Position numbers and translations under genes: made by a program. The notes beneath the pieces are model-generated. The model saw nothing but the letters and a program-made list of their open reading frames with translations, searched no databases and had not been told where the DNA came from. This document shows positions 8,805 through 17,604 of a stretch of 64,000 nucleotides of DNA, piece by piece. The first letter of the stretch is position 1. Each line of letters starts with the position of its first letter. This DNA comes from Novosphingobium cyanobacteriorum (GTDB lineage Bacteria; Pseudomonadota; Alphaproteobacteria; Sphingomonadales; Sphingomonadaceae), in NCBI RefSeq assembly GCF_029436685.1, contig NZ_JAROCY010000005.1:124001-188000 (forward strand), written 5' to 3'.

Positions 8805-9950
8805 ATGTCCCGGATCTCCGCCCTTCCCGACCTTGGCACGCTGTTCGACCTGGCCAATCCGGTCAAGGCGCGACGGATCGTCGTGGCGATGTCGGGCGGG
8901 GTCGACAGCTCGGTCGTGGCGGGGATCGCCGCGCAAAGCGGCGCCGAAGTGATCGGCGTGACCCTCCAACTCTATGACTATGGGGCTGCTACGGGCCGCA
9001 AAGGCGCCTGCTGCGCCGGCGACGATATCCGCGATGCCCGCGCCGTGGCGGACCGCCTCGGCATCGCGCACTATGTGTTCGATCACGAATCCAGCTTCCG
9101 CGAAGAAGTGGTCGAACGTTTCGCCGACGATTATCTCGCCGGGCGAACCCCGATCCCCTGCATTCGCTGCAACATGGGGCCGAAATTCACCGATCTGCTG
9201 GCCATGGCGCGCGAACTGGGGGCCGATTGCCTCGCCACCGGGCACTACGTACGCCGTGTTAACGGGGATTCGGGGCCGGAACTGCACCGCGCGCTCGATC
9301 CGGCGCGGGACCAGTCCTACTTTCTCTATGGCACCACGGAGGAACAGCTGCGCTTCCTGCGCTTCCCGCTGGGCGGGATGCCCAAGCCCGAAGTGCGCCG
9401 GATCGCGGCCGAACTCGGCCTCGGCGTGGCGGCCAAGCCCGACAGCCAGGACATCTGCTTCGTGCCGGATGGCGATTATGCCCGCGTGGTCGAAAAGGTC
9501 CGCCCCGGCGGCAGCGCCCCGGGCGAGATCGTCCATGCGACGAGCGGCGCGGTCCTCGGCGAACACAAGGGCGTGATCCATTACACCGTGGGCCAGCGCC
9601 GCGGGCTCGAGATCGGCGGCCAGCCCGAACCGCTCTATGTCGTCTCGCTGGATGCTGCCGAACGCCGGGTCATGGTCGGCCCGCGCGCCCTGCTCGCCGT
9701 GGGCAGCGCCACGATCACCGAAACCAACCGCATCAGCCCGATGCCCTCCGGCCCGCTGACGGCCAAGGTGCGCTCGCTGGCCAGGCCCGTGCCGGTCGGG
9801 ATCGATGGTCCTTTCGGTGAAGGCGCCACCACCACCTTGCGCTTCCACAATCCGGAATACGGCGTGGCGCCCGGCCAGGCGGCGGTGCTTTATGCGGGGG
9901 ATCGGGTGGTCGGCGGCGGCTGGATCGAAGCCACCACGCCGGCAACCTAG
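8805..9950 (+). CDS. mnmA: tRNA 2-thiouridine(34) synthase MnmA
   Basis: This 381-residue enzyme thiolates C2 of the wobble uridine in tRNAs for Lys, Glu and Gln, using ATP and a persulfide relay. The PP-loop SGGVDSS is at residues 30-36. The catalytic cysteine of the CIRCN motif is residue 122, and the partner cysteine in [12 protein letters not shown] is residue 218, so both needed thiols are present. The start is ATG 8805, with AAAGG about 8 bases upstream. A TTG farther upstream in frame lacks a ribosome site. The gene is divergent from the sciP pair and stands alone. Confidence 0.97.
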   Translation: MSRISALPDLGTLFDLANPVKARRIVVAMSGGVDSSVVAGIAAQSGAEVIGVTLQLYDYGAATGRKGACCAGDDIRDARAVADRLGIAHYVFDHESSFREEVVERFADDYLAGRTPIPCIRCNMGPKFTDLLAMARELGADCLATGHYVRRVNGDSGPELHRALDPARDQSYFLYGTTEEQLRFLRFPLGGMPKPEVRRIAAELGLGVAAKPDSQDICFVPDGDYARVVEKVRPGGSAPGEIVHATSGAVLGEHKGVIHYTVGQRRGLEIGGQPEPLYVVSLDAAERRVMVGPRALLAVGSATITETNRISPMPSGPLTAKVRSLARPVPVGIDGPFGEGATTTLRFHNPEYGVAPGQAAVLYAGDRVVGGGWIEATTPAT

Positions 9951-9953
9951 TCG

Positions 9954-10313
9954 CTATTTCCACGGCTCCAGCTGGCAGCCCCAGCCCTCGCGGTATGTCG
10001 CGGTCTGCCGCGCCAGCATCAGGAACGATGCGGTGACCGACTTCTCTTCGGCGTCTTCGGAAAGGGTGACCCAGCCGATCTGGCGCTCCATGTCCTTGTG
10101 GCAATCACCCAGCGGCCGGCCGCCCACGAAGCGGCAGGAGCAGGCCACCCGCGCGCCATAGGACGCCGCGGTCAGTGAATAGCCACGCACCGGCACCCAA
10201 TAAAGCCAGCCGAGCGCCGCCAGCGCCAGCGGCACAAGCAGCCACAGCCAGCGCCGACGGCTGGGCTGGACGGAATGCGGATGAGACAGGAGGGGCGTGT
10301 TTTCGATTGCCAC
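9954..10313 (-). CDS. Hypothetical single-pass membrane protein
   Basis: This 119-residue protein starts at GTG 10313. It has a cytoplasmic Arg-rich stretch (SRRRW), one membrane helix at about residues 22-42 and an extracytoplasmic domain with four cysteines (CSCRFVGGRPLGDC and a C-terminal WGCQLEPW). The cysteine pattern suggests disulfides or metal binding outside the membrane. I recognise no characterised family, although the cysteine-rich motif looks conserved rather than random. Only 32 bases separate its start from the divergent lipoprotein gene, so one promoter must lie inside coding sequence. Confidence 0.7.
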   Translation of the reverse strand: MAIENTPLLSHPHSVQPSRRRWLWLLVPLALAALGWLYWVPVRGYSLTAASYGARVACSCRFVGGRPLGDCHKDMERQIGWVTLSEDAEEKSVTASFLMLARQTATYREGWGCQLEPWK

Positions 10314-10345
10314 GGACAGTCGATCTGGAGGAAAGGACGGCGGCG

Positions 10346-11470
10346 ATGGCCCGCCTTTCCCTCCCCCATATCGTCCCTCTGCTGCTCCTGCCAGCCCTGA
10401 TCGGCTGTGGTGGCAACGCGGGCGACAGCGCGCCGCCGCCCCTGCCCGAAGCCGCGATGAAGGCCGTCTCGGCCAAGCCCGGCGTGGATCGTGAACGGCT
10501 TGCCCGTGCGGTGGACCGCCTGTTCACCGACGCGGCTATGGGCGAAACCCGCGCCGTGATCGTGATGCGTGACGGCAGGATCGTCGCCGAGCGCTATGCC
10601 CCCGGCTATCACGAGAACACCCGCTTCGTATCATGGTCCATGGCCAAGACGATCACCGGGGTGATGACCGGCATGCTGGTATCCGACGGCCGCCTGCGGC
10701 TCGACGAGACCGCCCCGGTGCCCGAATGGCAGCGACCGGGCGATCCGCGTGGCGAGATCACGCTGCGCCAGCTGCTGCAGATGCGGTCGGGCCTGCGCCA
10801 TGTCGAGGCGGGCGATCCGCCCTACCGTTCCGATGAAGTGCGCATGCTGTTCCTCGACGGGCGAGACGACATGGCGCGCTATGCCGAATCGCAGCCGCTG
10901 CAGTTCGAACCCGGGCAGAAATGGGTCTATTCGAGCAACACCAGCGTGATCCTGGCCGACCTTGCCGCACGCGTGCTCTCGCCCGAGCCCGATCCCGAAA
11001 GCCGCCGCCGTGCCGTGGCCGATTACCTGCGCACGCGCCTGTTCGGGCCGCTGGGCATGAAGTCGATGGTGCCGGAATTCGATGCGGCGGGCACCCTGAT
11101 CGGTGGCAGCCTGATCCACGGCACCGCGCGTGACTGGGCCCGCTTCGGCGAATTCCTGCGCAACAAGGGCGCGGTGCGCGGCGCGCAGATCATCCCGCGC
11201 CAGTGGATCGAGTTCATGACCACGCCCTCTCCGCGCGAAAAGCAATATGGCGCGCAGGTCTGGCTCAACCGCCCGCCGACCAGCGGCAAGCCTTCGCTGT
11301 TTCCCGACCGTGGCCCTTCCGACCTCTTCGCCTGCGAAGGGCACCTCGGGCAGTACGTGATCGTCTCGCCCACGCAGCATCTGGTGGTGGTGCGGCTGGG
11401 CATGACGCCCGAGGACAGCCTTGATCCCGTGGTCGAACGCCTCGGCGATATCGTCCAGTTGTACCGTTAG
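10346..11470 (+). CDS. Serine hydrolase lipoprotein, beta-lactamase/class C family
   Basis: The 374-residue precursor has a lipoprotein signal with lipobox LIGC at about residue 20. The class C beta-lactamase/esterase fold follows, with the nucleophile motif SMAK (Ser98, Lys101) and a Tyr-containing second motif (WVYSSN). Members hydrolyse esters, beta-lactams or peptides; the substrate here is unknown. The start ATG 10346 follows an excellent ribosome site (GGAGGAAAGG at 10327-10336). A longer in-frame extension upstream is rejected because it would lack the signal peptide. Its TAG overlaps the TAA of the convergent CDF gene. Confidence 0.9.
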   Translation: MARLSLPHIVPLLLLPALIGCGGNAGDSAPPPLPEAAMKAVSAKPGVDRERLARAVDRLFTDAAMGETRAVIVMRDGRIVAERYAPGYHENTRFVSWSMAKTITGVMTGMLVSDGRLRLDETAPVPEWQRPGDPRGEITLRQLLQMRSGLRHVEAGDPPYRSDEVRMLFLDGRDDMARYAESQPLQFEPGQKWVYSSNTSVILADLAARVLSPEPDPESRRRAVADYLRTRLFGPLGMKSMVPEFDAAGTLIGGSLIHGTARDWARFGEFLRNKGAVRGAQIIPRQWIEFMTTPSPREKQYGAQVWLNRPPTSGKPSLFPDRGPSDLFACEGHLGQYVIVSPTQHLVVVRLGMTPEDSLDPVVERLGDIVQLYR

Positions 11471-12453
11471 GCGCCGGCCTCGCGGGGGGCGCCCTGTGCC
11501 AGCAGGGCCGGGCTCTCGCCCTCAGGTCCGGCGGTCAGAAGATCGGCCGCGCCGATCGGCGCCTCGTCCACCAGTCCTTCGGGATCGGGATGGATCAGGA
11601 TCTCGATGCCGGGGAACTCGGCCATCAGCTTGTCCTCGATCTCGTCCATCACCCGGTGCGCCTCGGTCACCGTCATGCGGCCGTCCACCCAGACGTGGAA
11701 CTGCACGAAATCGCGGTTGCCGCTGGTGCGCGTGCGCAGGTCGTGCAGGCCTTTCAGCTCGGGATGCTGGGCCACCACCGCCAGGAAGCGCTCGCGCTTC
11801 TCGATCGGCCATTCGTGGTCCATCAGCTGCTCGATCGCTTCCTGCGATGCGCCCCAGGCACCCCACGCCAGCCACAGCGCGATGCCGAAGGCGAAGACCG
11901 CGTCCGATCCTTTCAGGCCGGCATACTTTTCCAGCACCAGCGCGGCGATCACCGCCAGGTTCAGGAACAGGTCGGACTTGTAGTGGACATTGTCGGTGCT
12001 GATGGCGAGGCTGTTGGTCTGGCGGATCACGTGGCGCTGATAGGCCAGCAGCGCCAGCGTGGCGCCCATGGCGATGGCCGAGACGATCACCCCGCTCTCC
12101 GCCTCTGCCACCTGCTCGTTGCCCAGGAACTGCCCGACCGCGCGGAAGGCGAGGCCGATGGCCGAGATCGAGATCAGCACCACCTGGAACATCGCCGCCA
12201 GCGCCTCGGCCTTGCCGTGGCCGAAGCGGTGGTTGTGATCGTCCGGCTGCGCCGCCACCCACACGCCCAGCAGCGTCGCCATGCTCGCCACGAGGTCCAG
12301 CGCCGTATCGGCCAGGCTGCCCAGCATCGCGGTCGAGCCCGTGGAGATCACCGCCCACACCTTCATCCCCAGCAGCAGCGCGGCAACGGCGATGCTGGCC
12401 TGCGCCGCCGTGCGGTTCAGGTCGGCATGCGGGGCGGTGGTGGTCTGGTCCAT
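11467..12453 (-). CDS. Cation diffusion facilitator (CDF/FieF-like) metal exporter
   Basis: This 328-residue protein has six membrane helices. The CDF metal-site motifs appear in TM2 (LGSLADTALDL) and TM5 (HYKSDLFLNL), and the His-rich loop DDHNHRFGHGKAEAL lies between TM2 and TM3. The C-terminal cytoplasmic dimerisation domain carries HDLRTRTSGNRDFVQFHVWVDG cut by short loops. Family members export Zn, Fe or Cd in exchange for protons. The extra 40-residue C-terminal tail is acidic and likely disordered. It is probably transcribed after pdxH, 10 bases upstream. Confidence 0.94.
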   Translation of the reverse strand: MDQTTTAPHADLNRTAAQASIAVAALLLGMKVWAVISTGSTAMLGSLADTALDLVASMATLLGVWVAAQPDDHNHRFGHGKAEALAAMFQVVLISISAIGLAFRAVGQFLGNEQVAEAESGVIVSAIAMGATLALLAYQRHVIRQTNSLAISTDNVHYKSDLFLNLAVIAALVLEKYAGLKGSDAVFAFGIALWLAWGAWGASQEAIEQLMDHEWPIEKRERFLAVVAQHPELKGLHDLRTRTSGNRDFVQFHVWVDGRMTVTEAHRVMDEIEDKLMAEFPGIEILIHPDPEGLVDEAPIGAADLLTAGPEGESPALLAQGAPREAGA

Positions 12454-12463
12454 GCCATGCGCC

Positions 12464-13111
12464 TTAGGGGTAAAGCAGCGTGCTGGTCCAGCCGCCGCTG
12501 GCGGCGAAAGTGAAGCGGCGGCGTTCGTGCAGGCGGAATTCCCGGTCCTGCCAGAATTCCATCGCCGTGGGCGTCACGCGGTAACCGGACCAATGCGCCG
12601 GGCGCGGCACCTCGCCATCCGGGTACTGCGCCTCAAGCGCCTCCACGCGATCGAGGTACACCTCCCGCGAGGGGAGTGGGCGAGACTGGTCGCTGGCGGC
12701 GGACCCGATGCGCGATTGCGGGTGCCGGCTGGCGAAATAGGCATCCGCCTCGGCATCGGTCACCTGCCGGATCGGACCTTCGATGCGGATCTGGCGGCGC
12801 AGGCTCTTCCAGTGGAACAGCAGGGCGACGTTGGGATTGGCGGCCAGTTCGCGCCCCTTGCGGCTTTCGAAGTTGGTGTAGAACACGAAGCCATCGCGCC
12901 CATGGCCCTTCAGCAGCACCATCCGCACCGAAGGCAGCCCCTGCGGCGTGGCGGTGGCCAGCGCCATCGCATTGGGATCGTTGGGCTCGCTCCCCCGGGC
13001 TTCGGCAAACCAGGCTTCGAACAGGTCGAAGGGATCGGCCGACGGGATCGCGTCGGCAGGATTCTGTTCCAATGTCACACACTTTCGCTGCGAGGTTGAC
13101 ACAGTTGACAC
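12464..13111 (-). CDS. pdxH: Pyridoxamine 5'-phosphate oxidase
   Basis: This 215-residue FMN flavoprotein oxidises pyridoxine or pyridoxamine 5'-phosphate to pyridoxal 5'-phosphate. Family motifs are SVRMVLLKGHGRDGFVFYTN, SRKGRELAANP, LLFHWKSLRRQIRIEG (FMN binding), and the C-terminal WSGYRVTP and FWQDREFRLHER signatures. Length and motif order match the family. The N-terminal 25 residues are poorly conserved, so a slightly later start is possible. It precedes the CDF transporter. Confidence 0.96.
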   Translation of the reverse strand: MSTVSTSQRKCVTLEQNPADAIPSADPFDLFEAWFAEARGSEPNDPNAMALATATPQGLPSVRMVLLKGHGRDGFVFYTNFESRKGRELAANPNVALLFHWKSLRRQIRIEGPIRQVTDAEADAYFASRHPQSRIGSAASDQSRPLPSREVYLDRVEALEAQYPDGEVPRPAHWSGYRVTPTAMEFWQDREFRLHERRRFTFAASGGWTSTLLYP

Positions 13112-13296
13112 GGATGCACGGCAAAAACACGTCCGGCGTCAGGTTCGCCGCAGCTGTGCCCGGTTGGCTTGAGGGGGGCCATGATCGCGGTCAATTTCAT
13201 CGCGCAGACCGTATCTTATCGTCGCGATGTAGGAAAGCTGCCCACCGGGTCCACGCTATCTTGCGGGGAACCGGTGGGAACCCTAGCTAGGTGGCC

Positions 13297-14262
13297 ATGG
13301 CAGACCCTTATTCCATCCTGGGCGTCGCGCGCAGCGCGGGCGAGAAGGACATCAAGTCCGCATACCGCAAGCTCGCCAAGGAGCTTCACCCGGACCGCAA
13401 CAAGGACAACCCCAAGGCGTCCGAACGGTTCGCCGAGGTGACGCGCGCCTATGACCTGCTGTCCGACAAGGACAAGCGCGCCCGCTTTGACCGCGGCGAG
13501 ATCGACGCCGAGGGCAACCCCACCGCGCCGTTCGGCTTCGGCGGCGGTGGTGGCGGCGGTTTCAGTGGCGGGTTCGGCGGCGCGCAGCGCGGCTATCGCC
13601 ACGATGGCTTCGAAGGCTTCGGCGGCGGCGGACCCGAAGGCGTTGACGTGGGCGACATCTTCGAAGGCCTGTTCGGCGGTCGCGGCGGTGGCGGTGGCGG
13701 TGGTTTCGGCGGCTTTGGCGGCGGACGCCGCGGCCCTCCGCCCAAGGGTGCGAACATCACCTATCGCCTGCAGGTGTCCTTCATCGACGCGGCCACCCGC
13801 GCGCCGCAACGGATCACGCTGGGCGATGGCAAGACCATCGACCTGAAACTGCCCGCTGGCGTGGAGCACGGCCAGCAGGTGCGCCTTGGCGGCAAGGGCG
13901 AGCAGGGGCCCGGCGGCTTTGGCGACGCCATCGTGACCATCGAAATCGGCGCGCACCCGTTCTACGAACGCGACGGTGACAACATCCGGCTGGACCTGCC
14001 GATCACCATCGACGAGGCCGTTCACGGTGCCAAGGTGAAGGTGCCGACGGTGGAAGGCGCAGTCATGCTGACGGTTGCCCCCGGAAGCACCAGCGGCAAG
14101 ACGCTGCGCCTCAAAGGGCGCGGCTTTACCCGCAAGAACGGCGAGCGTGGCGACCAGCTGGTGAAGCTGATCGTCGATATTCCTGCAGAAGACGCGGACC
14201 TGAAAGCCCGCTTGGAAGGTTGGAAGGACCAGCGCGACGTGCGCGGCAAGCTGGGAGTGTAA
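13297..14262 (+). CDS. DnaJ-class (CbpA-like) co-chaperone
   Basis: The roughly 321-residue protein has an N-terminal J-domain (residues 1-65) with the HPD motif in KELHPDRNKDNP. A long Gly/Phe-rich linker follows (about 80-150), with several runs of 5-7 glycines, then two C-terminal substrate-binding beta domains (ITYRLQVSFIDAA; FYERDGDNIRLDLPITIDEA). The cysteine zinc finger of canonical DnaJ is absent, placing it with CbpA/type II proteins that stimulate DnaK ATPase. The start is ATG 13297 or the GTG two codons earlier. The next gene starts 3 bases after its stop. Confidence 0.94.
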   Translation: MADPYSILGVARSAGEKDIKSAYRKLAKELHPDRNKDNPKASERFAEVTRAYDLLSDKDKRARFDRGEIDAEGNPTAPFGFGGGGGGGFSGGFGGAQRGYRHDGFEGFGGGGPEGVDVGDIFEGLFGGRGGGGGGGFGGFGGGRRGPPPKGANITYRLQVSFIDAATRAPQRITLGDGKTIDLKLPAGVEHGQQVRLGGKGEQGPGGFGDAIVTIEIGAHPFYERDGDNIRLDLPITIDEAVHGAKVKVPTVEGAVMLTVAPGSTSGKTLRLKGRGFTRKNGERGDQLVKLIVDIPAEDADLKARLEGWKDQRDVRGKLGV

Positions 14263-14264
14263 CT

Positions 14265-15380
14265 GTGGGGCAATCCGGGGGCGAGGCGGGGGCGGAAGCC
14301 GGGCGCGAACTGGAGGCCCCCGCCCATCCCCCGAGCGAAAGCGAAGGCGAACCCTTGCCGGCCGACGCGCATCCGCTGGTCGACATGCCCGACCTTTCGC
14401 CCGAGGCGCGCCGCCGCGAGGCGCTGCGCTGGCGCGCCGGGCTGGCCCATGCCCGGCAGAAGCTGGGTCCGGGCACGCGGTTCTTCCAGGTGACCAAACG
14501 CGTCGCAGTCGGCGTATTCAACGACGGCACGATCCACGCGGGCAACTTTGCCTACATGGTGCTGATCGCGCTGTTCCCGTTCTTCATCACCGGCGCCGCG
14601 CTGTTTTCGCTGGTGGGTGAGGCGGGCCAGCGCGCCGCCGCGGTCAACACCGTGCTGCTGGCGCTGCCCCCGGTGGTGGCCAATGTGCTGGAACCCGTGG
14701 CGCAGGGCGTGCTGGAAGCGCGCACCGGCAACCTGCTGTGGATCGGCGGGCTGTTCGGCCTGTGGACCGTGGGCAGCTTGGTGGAAACCATGCGCGACAT
14801 CCTGCGCCGCGCCTATGGCACGCCGTGGACTCACGCGTTCTGGCGATACCGGCTGATGTCCACCGGGCTGATCGTCGCATCTGTGGTGCTGATCCTCATC
14901 TCGATCGGGGCGCAGGTGCTGATCGGTGCGGTGCAGGAGGCGATCTTCGCCTTCGCCCCGCAGCTCGATGGCTGGGTGGACAATCTCGCGCTCACCCGTT
15001 TCGCCCCTACGCTGGTGCTTTACGGTGCGCTGTGGCTGATCTTCATCACGTTGACGCCGGGGGCCTATCGCGGGCGGCAGTATCCCAAATGGCCCGGTGC
15101 GCTGCTGGTGACGGCGTGGTGGATGGGCGTCACCACTGTGCTGCCAAAGGCACTGCGCACCCTGTTTTCCTATGATCTCACCTACGGAAGCCTTGCCGGG
15201 GTGATGATCGCGCTTTTCTTTTTCTGGCTAGTCGGCTTAGGGATGGTGGTAGGTGCCGAACTCAACGCCGCTCTTGCCGAAACCCCGGAAGAGCAGGACA
15301 TGCTGGGCCAGGCCGATGATCGCCTGCGCGCCGGGGACGCGCGCAAGGCACGAAACGAGTTGACGCAAGAGGGCGCATGA
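14265..15380 (+). CDS. YihY/virulence factor BrkB family membrane protein
   Basis: This 371-residue inner-membrane protein has an acidic, Pro-rich N-terminus of about 65 residues. The YihY core follows (FNDGTIHAGNFAYMVLIALF; FGLWTVGSLVETMRDILRRAYG; TPGAYRGRQYPKWPGALL), with about six helices. The family was once called RNase BN, but that activity belongs to another protein, so the function is unsettled. The start is GTG 14265, with GGGAG about 8 bases upstream inside the end of the chaperone gene. Its stop overlaps the fabI start by 4 bases. Confidence 0.9.
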   Translation: MGQSGGEAGAEAGRELEAPAHPPSESEGEPLPADAHPLVDMPDLSPEARRREALRWRAGLAHARQKLGPGTRFFQVTKRVAVGVFNDGTIHAGNFAYMVLIALFPFFITGAALFSLVGEAGQRAAAVNTVLLALPPVVANVLEPVAQGVLEARTGNLLWIGGLFGLWTVGSLVETMRDILRRAYGTPWTHAFWRYRLMSTGLIVASVVLILISIGAQVLIGAVQEAIFAFAPQLDGWVDNLALTRFAPTLVLYGALWLIFITLTPGAYRGRQYPKWPGALLVTAWWMGVTTVLPKALRTLFSYDLTYGSLAGVMIALFFFWLVGLGMVVGAELNAALAETPEEQDMLGQADDRLRAGDARKARNELTQEGA

Positions 15381-16180
15381 CCGGACTGATGAAGGGTAAG
15401 CGGGGCCTGATCATGGGCCTTGCCAATGACAAGTCGCTGGCCTGGGGCATTGCCCAGAAGCTGGCCGAACACGGTGCCGAACTTGCTTTCTCCTATCAGG
15501 GCGAAGCACTGGAAAAGCGCGTGCGCCCGCTGGCCGCCAGCCTGGGCAGCGATTTCCTGATCGAATGCGACGTGTCCGACATGGACGCGCTGGAGCAGAC
15601 GTTCGCCACGCTGAAGGCCCGGTGGGAAACCATCGACTTCATCGTCCACGCCATCGGTTATTCCGACAAGAACCAGCTGCGCGGGCGGTTCTACGACACC
15701 ACGCTCGACAACTTCCTGATGACCATGAACATCTCGGCCTACAGCCTGGTGGCGGTGACCAAGCGCGCGACCGAGATGATGCCCAATGGCGGTTCGATCC
15801 TGACGCTGACGTATTACGGCGCGGAAAAGGTCGTGCCGCACTACAACGTGATGGGCGTGGCCAAGGCGGCGCTTGAAACCAGCGTGAAGTATCTGGCCAA
15901 TGACTGCGGCCCGGCCAACATCCGCGTCAACGCCATCTCTGCCGGCCCGATCAAGACGCTGGCCGCCAGCGGCATCGGCGATTTCCGCTACATCCTGAAG
16001 TGGAACGAGCTGAACAGCCCGCTGCGCCGCAACGTGACCATCGACGACGTGGGCGGATCAGGGCTCTATTTCCTGTCCGACCTGTCATCGGGCGTGACCG
16101 GCGAAGTTCACCACGTGGATGCCGGCTATCACCTCGTCGGCATGAAGCAGGAAGACGCGCCCGATATTGCGCTGAGCTGA
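15377..16180 (+). CDS. fabI: Enoyl-ACP reductase FabI
   Basis: This 267-residue NADH-dependent enoyl-acyl carrier protein reductase catalyses the last step of fatty acid elongation. It is an atypical SDR with the FabI active site: Tyr156 and Lys163 in HYNVMGVAKAALE, with the preceding YYGAEKV segment. The nucleotide loop is GLANDKSLAWGIA. The C-terminal GVTGEVHHVDAGYH is typical. These positions equal E. coli FabI numbering, so it is likely the triclosan-type enzyme. The start overlaps the BrkB-family stop (ATGA), making fabI the last gene of the plus-strand run. It ends 4 bases from the convergent MNT gene. Confidence 0.97.
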   Translation: MTGLMKGKRGLIMGLANDKSLAWGIAQKLAEHGAELAFSYQGEALEKRVRPLAASLGSDFLIECDVSDMDALEQTFATLKARWETIDFIVHAIGYSDKNQLRGRFYDTTLDNFLMTMNISAYSLVAVTKRATEMMPNGGSILTLTYYGAEKVVPHYNVMGVAKAALETSVKYLANDCGPANIRVNAISAGPIKTLAASGIGDFRYILKWNELNSPLRRNVTIDDVGGSGLYFLSDLSSGVTGEVHHVDAGYHLVGMKQEDAPDIALS

Positions 16181-16184
16181 TAGC

Positions 16185-16484
16185 TCAATCGAGGGGGATA
16201 CGGGCGGCGTCGATGATCCGCCCGAAGCCTTCGGCCACCGTGTGACGGTCGACGAGATCGACCTTCCACGGCAGCGGCGATTCGTCGAATGCTTCCGCCA
16301 GCTCTGCAAGCAGCGCGAGCGGGAGGGGCTCCGGCCCTTCGAGCACGAGATCGAGGTCTGACCAGGACTTGGGCGCGCCGCCCGCCCGGCTGCCGAACAC
16401 GCCAACCGAGACACCGGGTGGAAGATGCCGGGCGAGGACCTCCAGCACTTCCGCCCGCTCAGCCTCACTCAACGCAACCGTCAT
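16185..16484 (-). CDS. MNT-type minimal nucleotidyltransferase (probable antitoxin, MntA-like)
   Basis: This 99-residue minimal nucleotidyltransferase has the signature GSRAGGAPKSWSDLDL (GSx...SDxD) that binds metal and nucleotide. In characterised MNT-HEPN pairs (type VII toxin-antitoxin), such a protein AMPylates the HEPN toxin near its active site and silences it. Here the start overlaps the stop of the HEPN gene by 4 bases, as expected for one operon. A third acidic residue follows in WKVDLVDRHT. The DxD residues are intact, so the enzyme looks active. It is inserted between fabI and a secreted protein gene. Confidence 0.88.
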   Translation of the reverse strand: MTVALSEAERAEVLEVLARHLPPGVSVGVFGSRAGGAPKSWSDLDLVLEGPEPLPLALLAELAEAFDESPLPWKVDLVDRHTVAEGFGRIIDAARIPLD

Positions 16485-16879
16485 CCGCTTGCCTGCAAGC
16501 GCGCCAGCAAGGCCCTGGCCTCGACAAGAAACCCGGGAATCGCCTGCGCCACCTGCAGGGCCTTGGCCTCGTCATACGTGTGCGAGGTGATGTTGCGCAT
16601 TTCGCGGAACACGCGCCAGTCATCCCACTGCCCCGCCAGCAGGCCCTGTTCCGCAGCGGTGCGGATCAGGGTCGGGAAGGTCATCCGGTCGATCTCTTCC
16701 GGGTTGGCGGCCCCCGCTTCCAGCACGCGCCGCAGCATCTTGTGCGAAAGATCGTAGGTGAATTCGAAGCGCTGGATCAGCCCGTCGCGGATCTGCGCGT
16801 CGGACCGATCCGCCTCATAGCGGACCAGCCCTTCGTCGAGCCGCGCGACGGCATTGGCCAAGGGGGTGAAATCCAACAT
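16481..16879 (-). CDS. HEPN domain protein (HI0074-like, probable RNase toxin)
   Basis: This 132-residue all-helical protein starts at MLDFTPLANAVARLDEGL. It carries FEFTYDLSHKMLRRVL, typical of the HI0074/nucleotidyltransferase-binding HEPN family. It contains RNITSHTY, an exact RX4HXY motif, which is the catalytic signature of active HEPN ribonucleases, so the toxin looks intact. The start is set at ATG 16879; an upstream extension in frame is Arg/Pro-rich and unconvincing. It is translationally coupled to the MNT partner downstream. The family can also act simply as a substrate-binding partner, so toxicity is inference. Confidence 0.87.
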   Translation of the reverse strand: MLDFTPLANAVARLDEGLVRYEADRSDAQIRDGLIQRFEFTYDLSHKMLRRVLEAGAANPEEIDRMTFPTLIRTAAEQGLLAGQWDDWRVFREMRNITSHTYDEAKALQVAQAIPGFLVEARALLARLQASG

Positions 16880-16934
16880 GGGCTGTTCCTGCCACCAACC
16901 CAGCCGCGCGTGCAAGGGCGCTCTGCCCTTCGCC

Positions 16935-17513
16935 TTACTGCGGCGGGGTGGCCAGCGGCGCCTGGCCGGCAGGCGCCGGTGCGGCAGGTGCATCGCCGGC
17001 CGTGCGTTCACGGGCGAGACGCGCCTCGTATTCCTTTTCCAGCTGTTCGACGCGGCCCTGTTCGGCAGCGGCGTCCTTGTCGATCGTCTGGAGCCGCTTG
17101 GCGCGCTCTTCCTCGATCAGGCGGCCGAACTGCACGTCGCTGGCCTGCTTCTTTTCGGCATAGGCGCGGTCGATCAGCTTGGCCATGCAGCCCGATGCCC
17201 CGCCCGAGCCGACCGGCGAGCACGAGGCGACGCCCATTGCGCCGACCGTTTCATAGGCCTTTACCCGTTCGGTCCAGCTCTGGTTGACGCTGGCATTGGG
17301 ATTGTCGCGCAGCGGGGCGGGGATGCGGAAGCGTTCCGCCTCGTCCTTGCGCGCGCAGACGGTGATCGATCCGTCGGTGGAAGCCGGGCAGGGATCATCG
17401 CCATAGACGATCAGCTGGTTGACCTTTTCCCCCGGATTGGCCTGCGCCATGGCGGGCAGCGGGGCAAACCCGGTGGCGGTGGCAAGCGCTGCGGCGGCGA
17501 GAAGGCGCTTCAT
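16935..17513 (-). CDS. Hypothetical secreted protein
   Basis: The 192-residue precursor has a clear Sec signal peptide (MKRLLAAAALATATGFAPL, cleavage likely after AMA). The mature part begins with a possible cysteine-bonded segment (IVYGDDPCPASTDGSITVCARK), then a Pro-rich stretch. A second Cys pair follows (SCSPVGSGGASGC), then a charged coiled coil (about 125-170) and an Ala/Pro-rich tail. The start ATG 17513 has GGAG upstream. I know no biochemical role; the cysteine-containing N-terminal motif looks like a conserved sphingomonad periplasmic family. Confidence 0.8.
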   Translation of the reverse strand: MKRLLAAAALATATGFAPLPAMAQANPGEKVNQLIVYGDDPCPASTDGSITVCARKDEAERFRIPAPLRDNPNASVNQSWTERVKAYETVGAMGVASCSPVGSGGASGCMAKLIDRAYAEKKQASDVQFGRLIEEERAKRLQTIDKDAAAEQGRVEQLEKEYEARLARERTAGDAPAAPAPAGQAPLATPPQ

Positions 17514-17604
17514 CGGAAATCTCCAGCTGGGACCTTGGTCCGATATAGTGCGCACAAGCGTTGAACGGTAGATGAAGACCCGTCCTTGCCCGCAATCAAG
17601 TTGA

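Noticed and set aside
13096..13110. Two tandem TTGACA hexamers at the start of pdxH
   Set aside because: They look like -35 boxes for the downstream chaperone gene, but no matching -10 is seen. They code for the pdxH N-terminus.
13540..13735. G-rich repeats in the DnaJ-class gene
   Set aside because: These are codon runs for the Gly-rich linker, not independent DNA repeats.
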